Positions 26,059-33,891 of a stretch of 64,000 bases of DNA are shown piece by piece. The DNA lies in assembly GCF_014656055.1 (NCBI RefSeq), contig NZ_BNBR01000004.1:635081-699080 (forward strand). The letters are read 5' to 3'. The stretch is from Streptomyces griseosporeus. Its GTDB lineage: Bacteria > Actinomycetota > Actinomycetes > Streptomycetales > Streptomycetaceae. The notes beneath the pieces are model-generated. The model searched no databases and was not told where the DNA came from. It was given only the letters and a program-made list of their open reading frames with translations. Each line of letters begins with the position of its first letter. The first letter of the stretch is position 1. A program made the position numbers and the translations under genes.

Positions 26059-27381
26059 ATGAGCCGCTCAGAGGCCCTGCCCGGCCGTCACCTCACCGCG
26101 CTGCCCGCCCTGCGCTCCCTCGCCGCCGCCCCCTTCGGCCGCCGGGCCCTCGCCGCCCTCCTCTACGCCCTCCTCGCCCTCCCGCTCGCCCTCGCCGGTT
26201 TCCTGCTGACGCTGGCCGGGCTGGCGGTGGGCGGTGTGCTGTCCGTGACCACGCTGGGCCTGTGGCTGCTGGCGGGGACGGTCCGCGGCGCTCAGGCGCT
26301 GGGCGCGGTGCAGCGGGCCCTGGCCCGGCGGCTGCTCGGCGTGGAGATCGACGCGCCGGTGCCGCCGCGAGCCCAGGGCCTCCTCGGCCGGCGGCGCGCG
26401 GCGCTCGCCGACCGGGCGGCCTGGCGGGCGGCCGGCTGCGCCCTGCTGACCCCGTTCACCGCCGTCCTCGGGTACGTCGCCGTCGTCCTCGGATACGTCT
26501 ACGGCGTCCTGCTCACCCTCCACCCCCTGCTCGCCCCCGTGAACTACCGCACGGTCCACGAGCCCGACGGCACCACCCGGCACGTCTCCCTGGAGTTCTT
26601 CGGCCACCAGGTCGACACCTGGCCCCGCTGGCTGCTCCCGGTCGCCCTCGGCCTGCTGCTGCTCGCCGTCGCGCCCCACCTCGTCCGGCACGCGCTCACC
26701 CCGCACCGGGCCCTGCTGGCCGCGCTGCTCGGGCCGAGCGCCGCCGAGCGCCGTATCCGCGCGCTGGAGGAGACCCGGGCGCACGCCGTCGAGGACGCCG
26801 CCGCCACCCTGCGCCGGATCGAACGCGATCTGCACGACGGCACCCAGGCCCGTCTCGTCGGCCTCGCCATGCACCTCACCCTCATCCGCGAACTGGTCGG
26901 CGCCGGGGCCGAGCGCGAGCGCGTCCTGGCCGCCGTGGACACCGCGCGGGGCAACGCCACCCAGGCCATCGCCGACCTGCGCCACCTGGTCAAGGGCATC
27001 CACCCGCCCGTCCTCGACGAGGGGCTCCCCGCCGCCCTGGCCACCCTCACCGCCGACAGCGCGCTGCCCGCCACCCTCACCACCGACCTCCCGGCCCGCC
27101 CGAGCCCGGCCGTGGAGTCCATCGCCTACTTCTGCGCCGCCGAACTGCTCGCCAACGCGGTCAAGCACAGCGGCGCCGGGTCCGTCGGCATCTCGGTCAC
27201 CGCCCGCGAGGGGCGGCTGCGGCTGACCGTCGCCGACGACGGCCACGGCGGCGCGGTGATCGGCGGCGGCTCCGGGCTCACCGGCCTGCTGGCCCGGATC
27301 CGCACCGTCGACGGCACACTGAGCTGCGACAGCCCGCCCGGAGGACCTACGGTGATCACCGTCGAACTGCCCACCACCTGA
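26059..27381 (+). CDS. Two-component sensor histidine kinase (NarL-partner type)
   Basis: A 440-residue kinase. The first ~230 residues hold about five membrane helices in a sensor domain (RALAALLYALLALPLALAGF, then GVLSVTTLGLWLLAG). The HisKA_3 dimerisation helix contains RIERDLHDGTQARLVGL with the phosphorylated His. The C-terminal ATPase has CAAELLANAVKHSGA (N box), VADDGHGGA and GSGLTGLLARI. This layout pairs with LuxR/NarL-type regulators, and one follows 13 bases downstream. The signal is unknown, possibly an envelope-active compound. Confidence 0.93.
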   Translation: MSRSEALPGRHLTALPALRSLAAAPFGRRALAALLYALLALPLALAGFLLTLAGLAVGGVLSVTTLGLWLLAGTVRGAQALGAVQRALARRLLGVEIDAPVPPRAQGLLGRRRAALADRAAWRAAGCALLTPFTAVLGYVAVVLGYVYGVLLTLHPLLAPVNYRTVHEPDGTTRHVSLEFFGHQVDTWPRWLLPVALGLLLLAVAPHLVRHALTPHRALLAALLGPSAAERRIRALEETRAHAVEDAAATLRRIERDLHDGTQARLVGLAMHLTLIRELVGAGAERERVLAAVDTARGNATQAIADLRHLVKGIHPPVLDEGLPAALATLTADSALPATLTTDLPARPSPAVESIAYFCAAELLANAVKHSGAGSVGISVTAREGRLRLTVADDGHGGAVIGGGSGLTGLLARIRTVDGTLSCDSPPGGPTVITVELPTT

Positions 27382-27394
27382 CGTCGGGAGCCGT

Positions 27395-28039
27395 ATGCGG
27401 GTCGTCATCGCCGAGGACTCGGCCATCCTGCGCGACGGGCTGGTCCAGCTGCTCCAGCTGCGGGAGGTGGAGGTGGCCGCGGCCGTCGCGGACGCCGACG
27501 CGCTGCTCGCCGCCGTCGCCGAGCACGCGCCCGACGTGGCCGTGGTCGACATCCGGCTGCCGCCCACCCAGACCGACGAGGGCGTCCGGGCGGCGGTCCG
27601 GCTGCGGGAGGACCACCCACGGACCGGAGTGCTCCTCTTCTCCCAGTACGTCGAGACGACCCACGCCTCCCGGCTGCTCGGGAACCCGGCCGGGTTCGGC
27701 TACCTGCTGAAGGAACGGGTCGTCGACATCGGGGAGTTCGTGGGCGCGCTGGAGCGGATCGCGGCCGGCGGCACCGCGCTCGACCCCGAGGTGGTCGCCC
27801 AGCTGTTCGGGGCGAGCCGGCGCCGCAGCGCGCTGGACGGGCTCACGCCCCGGGAGCGGGAGGTGCTGGCGCTGATGGCGGAGGGCCGCACCAACCACGC
27901 GATCGCGTCGGCGTTCACCGTCTCCGAACGCGCGGTGGAGAAACACATCGCCAACATCTTCACCAAGCTCGACCTGCCGCCCTCGGAGACCGGCCACCGG
28001 CGGGTGCTGGCGGTGCTGCGGTATCTGGAGAGCACCTAG
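27395..28039 (+). CDS. LuxR/NarL-family response regulator
   Basis: A 214-residue regulator. The receiver starts MRVVIAEDSAILRDGLVQLL with the acidic pocket, has the phospho-acceptor Asp in VAVVDIRLPP, the switch Ser/Thr in VLLFSQYVE, and Lys in GYLLKERVVD. The C-terminal LuxR helix-turn-helix is LTPREREVLALMAEGRTNHA followed by SERAVEKHIANIFTKLDL. It is paired with the kinase immediately upstream. No target site was identified; likely targets include the cluster's own promoter. Confidence 0.95.
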   Translation: MRVVIAEDSAILRDGLVQLLQLREVEVAAAVADADALLAAVAEHAPDVAVVDIRLPPTQTDEGVRAAVRLREDHPRTGVLLFSQYVETTHASRLLGNPAGFGYLLKERVVDIGEFVGALERIAAGGTALDPEVVAQLFGASRRRSALDGLTPREREVLALMAEGRTNHAIASAFTVSERAVEKHIANIFTKLDLPPSETGHRRVLAVLRYLEST

Positions 28040-28061
28040 GGACGCATCATGCCCGGCCCTC

Positions 28062-28973
28062 TTACCGGACCGGCAGTGCGGGCAGTGGGTGGGCGTTCTG
28101 GCGGACCAGCAGCTCCACCATCCCCGCCGTGTCCTCCTCCGCATGCCCGTCCGCCGCCCGGCGGCGCAGCAGGTCCAGGTACGGCAGCAGCAGCTCCGGG
28201 CTCACGCCCTGTTCCTGCGCCGTGCGCAAGAAGGCGGGGACGCCCGCCGCCTGCATGCCCACGCTGGAGAGGACGTTCTTCGTGTAGTCGCCGCTCTCCA
28301 GCCGCTCGGCGGTCGCGTGGGCCGCCGGGGCCATCGCGCCGAGCCACGACACCAGCCGCGGGGCGAGGTCGCGCGGGGCGACGTCCGTGCCGCGCAGCAG
28401 GGCGAAGGCGTGCAGGAGCCCGGCGAACATGCCGTTCATGGCGCTGAGCAGCGCCACGTCGTGCAGCGCGGCCAGACCGGGGTCTGTACCGACGTACTCG
28501 GTGCCGGCCACCGTGGCCAGCGCCGGCCGGTGCTCGTCGAACAGCTCGGCCGAGCCGCTGTAGAAGACGTACGCGCCGCTGTCCGGGTGACCGATCATCG
28601 GCGGTACGGCCATGATGCCGCCGTCGAGGAAACGGGCGCCGCGCGCGGTCGCCCAGCCGGCTCGGGAGCGCGCGTCACCCGGGGTGCCGGTGGTGAGGTT
28701 CACGAGGTCGCGGCCGGTCAGGTCGGCCCCGTCCAGTGCCGCGCCGACCGAGGGGTCGTCCAGCAGGCAGACGACGACGAGCCGGTTCGCCGAGACGGCG
28801 TCCGCGGCGCTCGGGGCGATCACCGCGCCGTCGGCGGCGAGCGGTTCGGCGCGGGAGGGGGTGCGGTTCCAGACGGTCACGGCGTGGCCGGCGGCCAGCC
28901 AGGCGCGGGCGAGGGCGGTGCCCATGGCGCCGGTGCCGAGGACGGTGAGCGGGGAAGGAGTGGTGGCGGTCAT
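28062..28973 (-). CDS. NAD(P)-dependent oxidoreductase, imine reductase/HIBADH-like
   Basis: A 303-residue protein with an N-terminal Rossmann domain beginning LTVLGTGAMGTALARAWLAA, then VWNRTPSRAEPL, which carries the Arg expected for NADPH preference, and NLTTGTPGDARSRA around the substrate loop. The all-helical C-terminal half (ALLSAMNGMFAGLLHAFALL) resembles imine reductases and beta-hydroxyacid dehydrogenases. ATG 28973 is chosen because GAGGG lies 8 bases upstream; a GTG nine bases earlier is less well placed. It is divergent from an HxlR-type regulator across a 96-base gap containing a palindrome, so its expression is probably controlled by that regulator. Substrate unknown. Confidence 0.9.
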   Translation of the reverse strand: MTATTPSPLTVLGTGAMGTALARAWLAAGHAVTVWNRTPSRAEPLAADGAVIAPSAADAVSANRLVVVCLLDDPSVGAALDGADLTGRDLVNLTTGTPGDARSRAGWATARGARFLDGGIMAVPPMIGHPDSGAYVFYSGSAELFDEHRPALATVAGTEYVGTDPGLAALHDVALLSAMNGMFAGLLHAFALLRGTDVAPRDLAPRLVSWLGAMAPAAHATAERLESGDYTKNVLSSVGMQAAGVPAFLRTAQEQGVSPELLLPYLDLLRRRAADGHAEEDTAGMVELLVRQNAHPLPALPVR

Positions 28974-29008
28974 GGCGTTCACCCTCGTGGAGGGCGGATC
29001 ACCTGCTC

Positions 29009-29020
29009 AAGTACGTACTT
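29009..29020. promoter_or_regulatory. Palindromic candidate HxlR operator
   Basis: AAGTACGTACTT is a perfect 12-bp palindrome, 35 bases before the oxidoreductase start and 49 bases before the divergent HxlR start. HxlR-family proteins commonly bind GTAC-containing dyads, so it is a good candidate operator. Confidence 0.55.
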
Positions 29021-29069
29021 TCGAGTGGGTGGTTACCGCGACGGAAGCATCCAGGTGAGGGAGTGGGGC

Positions 29070-29459
29070 ATGCCGATCGGGCGACGGGCAGGGGCGTACG
29101 TCTGCGGGATCGACGCGGCGATGGACGTCATCGGCGGGAAGTGGAAGGGGCTGATCCTGTGGGAGCTGGCGGCGCGGCCGTACCGGTTCGGTGAGCTGCG
29201 GCGCGCGGTGCCGGGCGTCACGGAGAAGGTGCTCGCCTCGCACCTGCGGGAGCTGGAGGCCGACGGCATCGTGCACCGCGAGGAGTACGACGCCGTGCCC
29301 CCGCACGTCGAGTACTCCCTCACCCCGCTCGGCGAGGACCTGAACCGGGCGCTCGCCCCGCTCGGGGAGTGGGGGCGGGTGAACCTGCTGGGCGGGGGGT
29401 CAGCGCCGGGCGCCGGTGAGGTGGGCGAAGACGACGACGTTGCCCTGGTAGCCGGTTGA
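29070..29459 (+). CDS. HxlR-family transcriptional regulator
   Basis: A 129-residue winged-helix protein with the HxlR N-terminal cysteine (AYVCGIDAAMDVIGGKWKGL), the FGELRRAVPGVTEKVLASHL recognition region and HVEYSLTPLGEDL wing. The N-terminal Cys can act as a redox or electrophile sensor in this family. The conserved part ends near residue 112; the last ~18 residues run across the 3' end of the convergent sortase gene, a 60-base antisense overlap. It faces an oxidoreductase it probably regulates. An alternative GTG start lies five codons upstream. Confidence 0.92.
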   Translation: MPIGRRAGAYVCGIDAAMDVIGGKWKGLILWELAARPYRFGELRRAVPGVTEKVLASHLRELEADGIVHREEYDAVPPHVEYSLTPLGEDLNRALAPLGEWGRVNLLGGGSAPGAGEVGEDDDVALVAG

Positions 29460-30188
29460 CCGGGAGTAGCCGCCGCCGCAGGTGATGACGCGCAACTCGG
29501 GGCGGTCGGCGGCGCCGTAGACCTTCTCGTCGGGGAAGTCCCGCGCCTCGTAGACCTCCACCGCGTCCACGGTGAACACGGCCGTGCCGCCGTCGCGCCG
29601 GTCGACCTCGATCGCGGCGCCCTTCTTCAGCGCGCCGAGGGAGTAGAACACGGCGGGGCCGTCGGCGTTGTCGACGTGCCCGGCGACGATCGCGGTGCCG
29701 CGCTCGCCGGGCGTGGTGCCGGCCTCGTACCAGCCGGCGAGGTTCTTCTTCTCCGCGGGCGGCACGTCGAGGCTGCCGGTGGGGGTGAGGCCGAGGCCGG
29801 TCAGGGGGGCGTTCACGCGGATCGCCGGGATGCGGATGCGGTCGGGCGGGGAGGGCGGCAGCGCGGGCGCCGACCGGCCGGTCCCGCCGGCGCCGCCCGT
29901 GCCGCCGGAGCGGTCCGTACGGGCCTCGGCGGGCGAGGGCTGCGGCGGGGCGTGCGTGTCCGTGGCGTTGTGCAGGAGCCAGGCGCCGGCGCACAGGGCG
30001 GTGAGCGTGACGGCCGCTATCGCGGTGTTGCCGGCCCGACCGGCACGACCGGCGAGACCGGCCCGACCGGCGAGACCGGCCCGCCCTGCCTGCGCGGCCC
30101 GCCCTACCCGCCCGGCCCGGCCCGCGCCACGCGTCCCGCGGGGTGCGCCCGCGCCGTGGCTGCGGCCGTTCTTCCCTGTCCCGCGCAT
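29400..30188 (-). CDS. Sortase, class E/F type
   Basis: A 262-residue membrane-anchored transpeptidase. Residues 1-53 are a basic Gly/Arg/Ala tract partly coded by a 9-bp tandem repeat; a membrane helix spans ~54-73; a Pro/Gly linker follows. The catalytic domain (~115-262) has His171 in VAGHVDNADGPAV, Cys237 in VITCGGGYS and Arg243 in YSRSTGYQGN, the sortase triad. TGLGLTPTGSLDVPP and AGWYEAGTTPGERG are typical of actinobacterial sortases without a housekeeping partner. It presumably anchors or processes a secreted protein; the next gene upstream on the same strand is a secreted protein with a C-terminal anchor but no obvious sorting signal. The start is ATG 30188. Confidence 0.9.
   Translation of the reverse strand: MRGTGKNGRSHGAGAPRGTRGAGRAGRVGRAAQAGRAGLAGRAGLAGRAGRAGNTAIAAVTLTALCAGAWLLHNATDTHAPPQPSPAEARTDRSGGTGGAGGTGRSAPALPPSPPDRIRIPAIRVNAPLTGLGLTPTGSLDVPPAEKKNLAGWYEAGTTPGERGTAIVAGHVDNADGPAVFYSLGALKKGAAIEVDRRDGGTAVFTVDAVEVYEARDFPDEKVYGAADRPELRVITCGGGYSRSTGYQGNVVVFAHLTGARR
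30038..30082. repeat. Five 9-bp tandem repeats in the sortase N-terminus
   Basis: Five copies of GACCGGCNN (ending CAC, CGA or CCC) run in tandem and encode the GRAGLAGRAGLAGRAG-like tract on the minus strand. Copy number is likely to vary between strains by slippage; since 9 is a multiple of 3 the frame would be kept. Confidence 0.85.
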
Positions 30189-30303
30189 GCGAACCCCTTC
30201 CCAGGCGGTGGTACCCCGTGCCCCCCTCCGGGCCGCGAGGGGCGTCGGACCCGGAGGGGGAGGGGACATGCGGTACCGGCGGACGGACAGCGGAGGGTGT
30301 CCG

Positions 30304-30828
30304 TCAGATCCCGTCGCCTCTCGCCCGGCGATGCAGGAGCCAGGTACCGCCCGCGGCGGCGACGGCGAGAGCCGCCACACCGGCCGCGGTCTGCACGGGG
30401 TCGGGGCCCAGAGCGCCGCCGACCCCCGTCTTCACACTTCCGCGCGGATAGATCTGCGCGCGGGTCGCCGAGGAGAGCGCCACGACCAGGTCGCCGTGCA
30501 CCTCCCGGTCACCGTCGGCGCAGTCCGCGATGATCTCGTACGTCCCCGGCTGCGCGCTCGGCGGCACCCGGAACCGCCCGGCCGCCTCGCCCCCGCTTCC
30601 GGTCGGCGCCAGCGTGAACCGGCCGGCGCCGACCGCGCCGGCGTCGCCCGTGGCCGAGCCGCCGTCGCCGCAGGCCTCCGTGGTCACCGTGACGTCGGTG
30701 CCCGGCACGACGGTGGAGGGGGACACCTCCAGACCGCCGGTGTCCGCGCCGTACGCGGGCGCCGCGAGGCCGGCCGCGGCGGTGACGGCGAGCGCGGTAC
30801 CGGTCAGCAGACGGACGGTACGTCGCAT
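30304..30828 (-). CDS. Secreted protein with C-terminal membrane anchor
   Basis: A 174-residue protein with a signal peptide (RLLTGTALAVTAAAGLAAPA, cleavage near AYGA), an immunoglobulin-like or beta-sandwich domain (LEVSPSTVVPGTDVTVTTEA to EIIADCADGDREVHGDLVVA) with two cysteines, and a C-terminal hydrophobic segment (TAAGVAALAVAAAGGTWLL) followed by HRRARGDGI. This layout resembles sortase substrates, but no LPXTG- or LAXTG-like motif precedes the helix. It is upstream of the sortase on the same strand, 115 bases away. It may simply stay membrane anchored with the domain facing out. Confidence 0.85.
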   Translation of the reverse strand: MRRTVRLLTGTALAVTAAAGLAAPAYGADTGGLEVSPSTVVPGTDVTVTTEACGDGGSATGDAGAVGAGRFTLAPTGSGGEAAGRFRVPPSAQPGTYEIIADCADGDREVHGDLVVALSSATRAQIYPRGSVKTGVGGALGPDPVQTAAGVAALAVAAAGGTWLLHRRARGDGI

Positions 30829-31083
30829 GGTGCTGCTCCCCAGAGTTCCTCGGTCTTGCCCCTGTCCCTACCGAGGTAAGTGGCAGCACGCCCCGACCGC
30901 TTGCTGAGGAACCGTCAGAAATGGGGTGAACGGGTGGCGACACACCCCCGCGGGACCGTGTTTGGGCAGGTCAGCGCCGCTGGCCAAGAGCACCGGGGAA
31001 GAGCACCCGAAGGGCGCAAGACGGCCGGTGAACGGGTGATCCCTCTACGCTCGGGCCGAGGGCGCGTCGGAAGGGGAGCTGTC

Positions 31084-31563
31084 GTGGCGTCGATCGAGGA
31101 GGCCGTCTGCTGGAGCGGTCCGGCGGTCTTCGTGCTCTGCACGCTGGGCCGGGCCGAAGCGCGCCTGGCCAAGGGCGCGTTCGACGTGTCCGGGATGCGG
31201 CCCGACCGGGTCGAGGTCTTCCGGCTCGCGTCGGACTGCTGGGCGCCGGGAGTCGTCGTGTGGGAGTACGACCTCGGCTTCGACGACGCCGGCCAGGGTT
31301 TCGTCCCGTACCTGACGCAGTGCCTGCGGACGGCGTCCCTCGGCGCGGAGGGCATCGCGTGGCTGGCCTTCGAGGGCACTTTCCACTTCGACCACCTCTT
31401 CACGGAGGACGTGGCCGAGCACATCTACGGCTACTGCGTGCCGGGAGGTGAGCCGCGGGTCACCTGGGACCACGACGTGCTGAAGGGCGAGGGGTGGAGG
31501 CGTGCCGTCGCAGAGGTGCGGGCGGTTCTGGAGGACGCCTTCCCGGCGGCCGGGCCGCAGTGA
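31084..31563 (+). CDS. Hypothetical cytoplasmic protein
   Basis: A 159-residue soluble protein without signal peptide or membrane segments. The GTG start is backed by AGGGGAG five bases upstream. I do not recognise the family. It is rich in aromatic and acidic residues (WEYDLGFDDAGQGFVPYLTQ, then FEGTFHFDHLFTEDVAEHIYGYC) and has four cysteines spread along its length. It stands alone; the frame is open for some 200 bases upstream, but that part has weak codon bias. Three copies of GCAGTGAGGC overlap and follow its stop. Confidence 0.7.
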   Translation: MASIEEAVCWSGPAVFVLCTLGRAEARLAKGAFDVSGMRPDRVEVFRLASDCWAPGVVVWEYDLGFDDAGQGFVPYLTQCLRTASLGAEGIAWLAFEGTFHFDHLFTEDVAEHIYGYCVPGGEPRVTWDHDVLKGEGWRRAVAEVRAVLEDAFPAAGPQ

Positions 31564-31597
31564 GGCAGGCGCAGTGAGGCAGGCCACGCAGTGAGGC
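31558..31597. repeat. Three GCAGTGAGGC copies at the gene end
   Basis: Copies start at 31558, 31571 and 31588, the first containing the stop codon of the upstream gene. They suggest small local duplication events. No function is evident. Confidence 0.7.
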
Positions 31598-31632
31598 CGG
31601 CCGCCCCGGTCGGTCGGGGCCGGGGCGGCCGG
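31597..31632. terminator. Bidirectional hairpin between convergent genes
   Basis: CCGGCCGCCCCGG (31597-31609) pairs perfectly with CCGGGGCGGCCGG (31620-31632) around a 10-base loop. The 13-bp GC stem sits between the ends of the hypothetical gene and the metalloprotease gene, so it can end transcription from both sides. No U-tract. Confidence 0.65.
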
Positions 31633-31646
31633 TCGTTCGGGCGGGC

Positions 31647-33323
31647 TCAGCCCACGTTCACCGCGCTCCAGGCCGCCGCGACCGCGTTGTACTCGGTGCT
31701 GCCGGTGCCGTAGAGGTCCTTCGCGGCGTTGAGGGTGGCCGTGCGGGCGGCCGCGTAGTTGGTGCCCGACGTCATGTAGACCGTCAGGGCGCGGTACCAG
31801 ATCCGGCCGACCTTGTCCCGGCCGATGCCCGTGACCGTGGAGCCGTTGGCGGTCGGGGAGTCGTAGGCGACGCCGTTGATGGTCTTCGGGCCGCTGCCCT
31901 CGGCGAGCAGGTAGGCGAAGTGGTTGGCGACGCCGGAGGAGTAGTGGACGTCCAGGTTGCCGACCGTGCTGCTCCAGTAGTCGGCGGACTTGCCGTCCTT
32001 GGAGGGCTTGTCCATGAAGCGCAGGGCGGCCTTGCCGAAGCCGGGCTTCACGATCTTCTCGCCGATGAGGTAGTCCCCGGCGTCGGAAGCGCTGTTGGCG
32101 TACCACTCGACCATCGTGCCGAGGATGTCGGAGGTGGCCTCGTTCAGGCCGCCGGACTCGCCGGAGTACGTCAGCGCCGCCGTCTTCGACGTCACGCCGT
32201 GGGACATCTCGTGCCCGGCGACGTCGAGCGCGACCAGCGGGCCGAACGTCGTGCCGTCACCGTCGCCGTACGTCATGCAGAAGCAACTGTCGTCCCAGAA
32301 GGCGTTGTTGTAGTTGCTGCCGTAGTGCACGCGGTTGTACGAGCCCTTGCCGTCCCCGGCGATGCCGTTGCGGCCATGGACGTTCTTGTAGTAGTCCCAG
32401 GTCACGTTCGTGCCGTACTGCGCGTCGACGGCGGCGCTCGCCCGGTCGGACGTGGTGCCCGTGCCCCAGTGGTTGTCCGCGTCGGTGAAGACCGTCGAGG
32501 GGGCCCGGCTGAAGCAGATCCCGAGGAAGCACAGGTCCGTCTTGTTCGCCGCGTCGCCGGTGTAGGTGTTGCCCCGGGTCGGGTCCTTCAGCTGGTACGA
32601 CGAGCCCGACAGGGTCGTCTCCAGCGGCACCGTGCCGCTGTACAGGGACGCGCCGTCGCCCGACGCCGACTCCAGGCTGTCCCAGGCGTCGATCTGCGCG
32701 CCGGACGCGGCGTCGGTGAGGACCGTGCGGGCCACCGGGTTGCCCTGCTCGTCCTGGGCGACGGCGTTGGTGCGCCAGGCCAGCCTCGGCGTGCCGTGCA
32801 GGGCGTCGACGATCAGCTCCGGCTTGGCGGTCAGCCTGCGCAGGGTCTCGCCGAGGTTCACCGCGCGCAGCGCGTTCGTCGCGAGGTCGGCGGCCCTCGG
32901 GGCGGAGACGGCCGGCGTGGTGGTCGCCAGGGAGATCGCGGCGCGGGTGGCGCGGGAGGCGCTGCGGTAGCTGCCGTCGGGCGCCAGGTGGACGACGAAG
33001 TCGCCGCCCAGGACGGGGAGTCGGTGGTAGGTGCGGTCGTAGCGGACGTGCTGGGTGCCGTCCGGGTCGACGATCACGTCCCGGACCTTCGTCTCCTGGC
33101 CGGCCGTCAGGCCGAGGGCACTCGCCCGGTCCTTCAGGACGTCCGTGGCGTTCTCGACCGCGGTGGCCCGGGTCGGTCTGTCGGCCGCGCCGGCGGTGGG
33201 GGAGAGCGCGGCGGCCAGCAGGGTGGCGGCGGTGGCCGCCACACCGGCGGTGGCGAGGCGGCGGGGGGTGCGGGAGGCGCGGGCCTGGTGGGGGGCGGAG
33301 GCGTGCGGCCGTATCCGAGTCAT
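31647..33323 (-). CDS. Secreted thermolysin-like metalloprotease (M4)
   Basis: A 558-residue preproenzyme. A signal peptide ends near residue 47 (ATLLAAALSPTAGA), an FTP/PepSY-type propeptide spans ~50-220, and the M4 catalytic domain occupies ~225-558. The zinc site is HEMSH at 371-375 with the third ligand Glu395 in GGLNEATSDILG; the proton-donor His lies in LDVHYSSGVANHFAY. Three cysteines (CFLGIC, DDSCFCM region) suggest disulfides. It digests extracellular protein. The ATG at 33323 is the last Met before the signal peptide. It is divergent from the gamma-glutamylcyclotransferase-like gene and has a recognisable promoter with a palindrome in the spacer. Confidence 0.95.
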   Translation of the reverse strand: MTRIRPHASAPHQARASRTPRRLATAGVAATAATLLAAALSPTAGAADRPTRATAVENATDVLKDRASALGLTAGQETKVRDVIVDPDGTQHVRYDRTYHRLPVLGGDFVVHLAPDGSYRSASRATRAAISLATTTPAVSAPRAADLATNALRAVNLGETLRRLTAKPELIVDALHGTPRLAWRTNAVAQDEQGNPVARTVLTDAASGAQIDAWDSLESASGDGASLYSGTVPLETTLSGSSYQLKDPTRGNTYTGDAANKTDLCFLGICFSRAPSTVFTDADNHWGTGTTSDRASAAVDAQYGTNVTWDYYKNVHGRNGIAGDGKGSYNRVHYGSNYNNAFWDDSCFCMTYGDGDGTTFGPLVALDVAGHEMSHGVTSKTAALTYSGESGGLNEATSDILGTMVEWYANSASDAGDYLIGEKIVKPGFGKAALRFMDKPSKDGKSADYWSSTVGNLDVHYSSGVANHFAYLLAEGSGPKTINGVAYDSPTANGSTVTGIGRDKVGRIWYRALTVYMTSGTNYAAARTATLNAAKDLYGTGSTEYNAVAAAWSAVNVG

Positions 33324-33385
33324 CGGTCTCCTCGGGGGAGGCGCCCTGGGGTGGGCGCGTGGGGGCGGCGCTGAGGTTGACTCAG

Positions 33386-33414
33386 ATTTAAGAGGCCATG
33401 ACATGTCATGTCCA
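33386..33414 (-). promoter_or_regulatory. Promoter of the M4 protease with palindromic operator
   Basis: On the minus strand TGGACA (33409-33414) and TTAAAT (33386-33391) are separated by exactly 17 bp, a sigma70/HrdB-like promoter. The spacer contains most of CATGACATGTCATG (33397-33410), a perfect 14-bp palindrome placed where a bound repressor would block RNA polymerase. Confidence 0.6.
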
Positions 33415-33456
33415 TAGCGCAAACGAGGAGGTGTGTGAGGGGCCAGAATCGGTTCT

Positions 33457-33873
33457 GTGAGACTCCCGTTCTTCGTCTACGGCACCCTGCGCCCCGGCGA
33501 GCCCAACCACGACGCCTTCCTGCGCGGCCGCACCCGCGCCGAGGAACCCGCCCTGCTCCGGGGCGCGGTGCTGTACGACGGCCCCGGCTACCCCTACGCC
33601 GTCGAGGAACCCGGCGGAACCGTCCGCGGCGAGCTGGTCACCGCCGTACCGGAGGCGTACGACGAACTCCTCACCGCGCTGGACCGGTTGGAGGAGTGCA
33701 CGCCCGGCGGCGATCCGCGCGACCTGTACGCGCGCGTGCGCCGCGATGTCGTCCGCGCCGGCGACGGCACGCCCGTACCGGCCTGGGTGTACGTCGCCGC
33801 CCCCGCCGTCGCGGCCCGGCTGCGGGCGCACGGCAAGCTGATCGAGGGCGGGGACTGGGCCGCCCGCGGATGA
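33457..33873 (+). CDS. Gamma-glutamylcyclotransferase-like protein
   Basis: A 138-residue AIG2/GGCT-fold protein. The YGTLRPG phosphate-type loop is at residues 7-13 (FFVYGTLRPGEPNHDAFL), and the catalytic Glu probably lies in YPYAVEEPGGTVRGELV. Such proteins cyclise gamma-glutamyl amino acids to 5-oxoproline, or act on gamma-glutamylamines. It starts with GTG and ends only 18 bases from the convergent nasA gene. Precise substrate unknown. Confidence 0.9.
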   Translation: MRLPFFVYGTLRPGEPNHDAFLRGRTRAEEPALLRGAVLYDGPGYPYAVEEPGGTVRGELVTAVPEAYDELLTALDRLEECTPGGDPRDLYARVRRDVVRAGDGTPVPAWVYVAAPAVAARLRAHGKLIEGGDWAARG

Positions 33874-33891
33874 CCCCGCCGGGCCGGTTCC

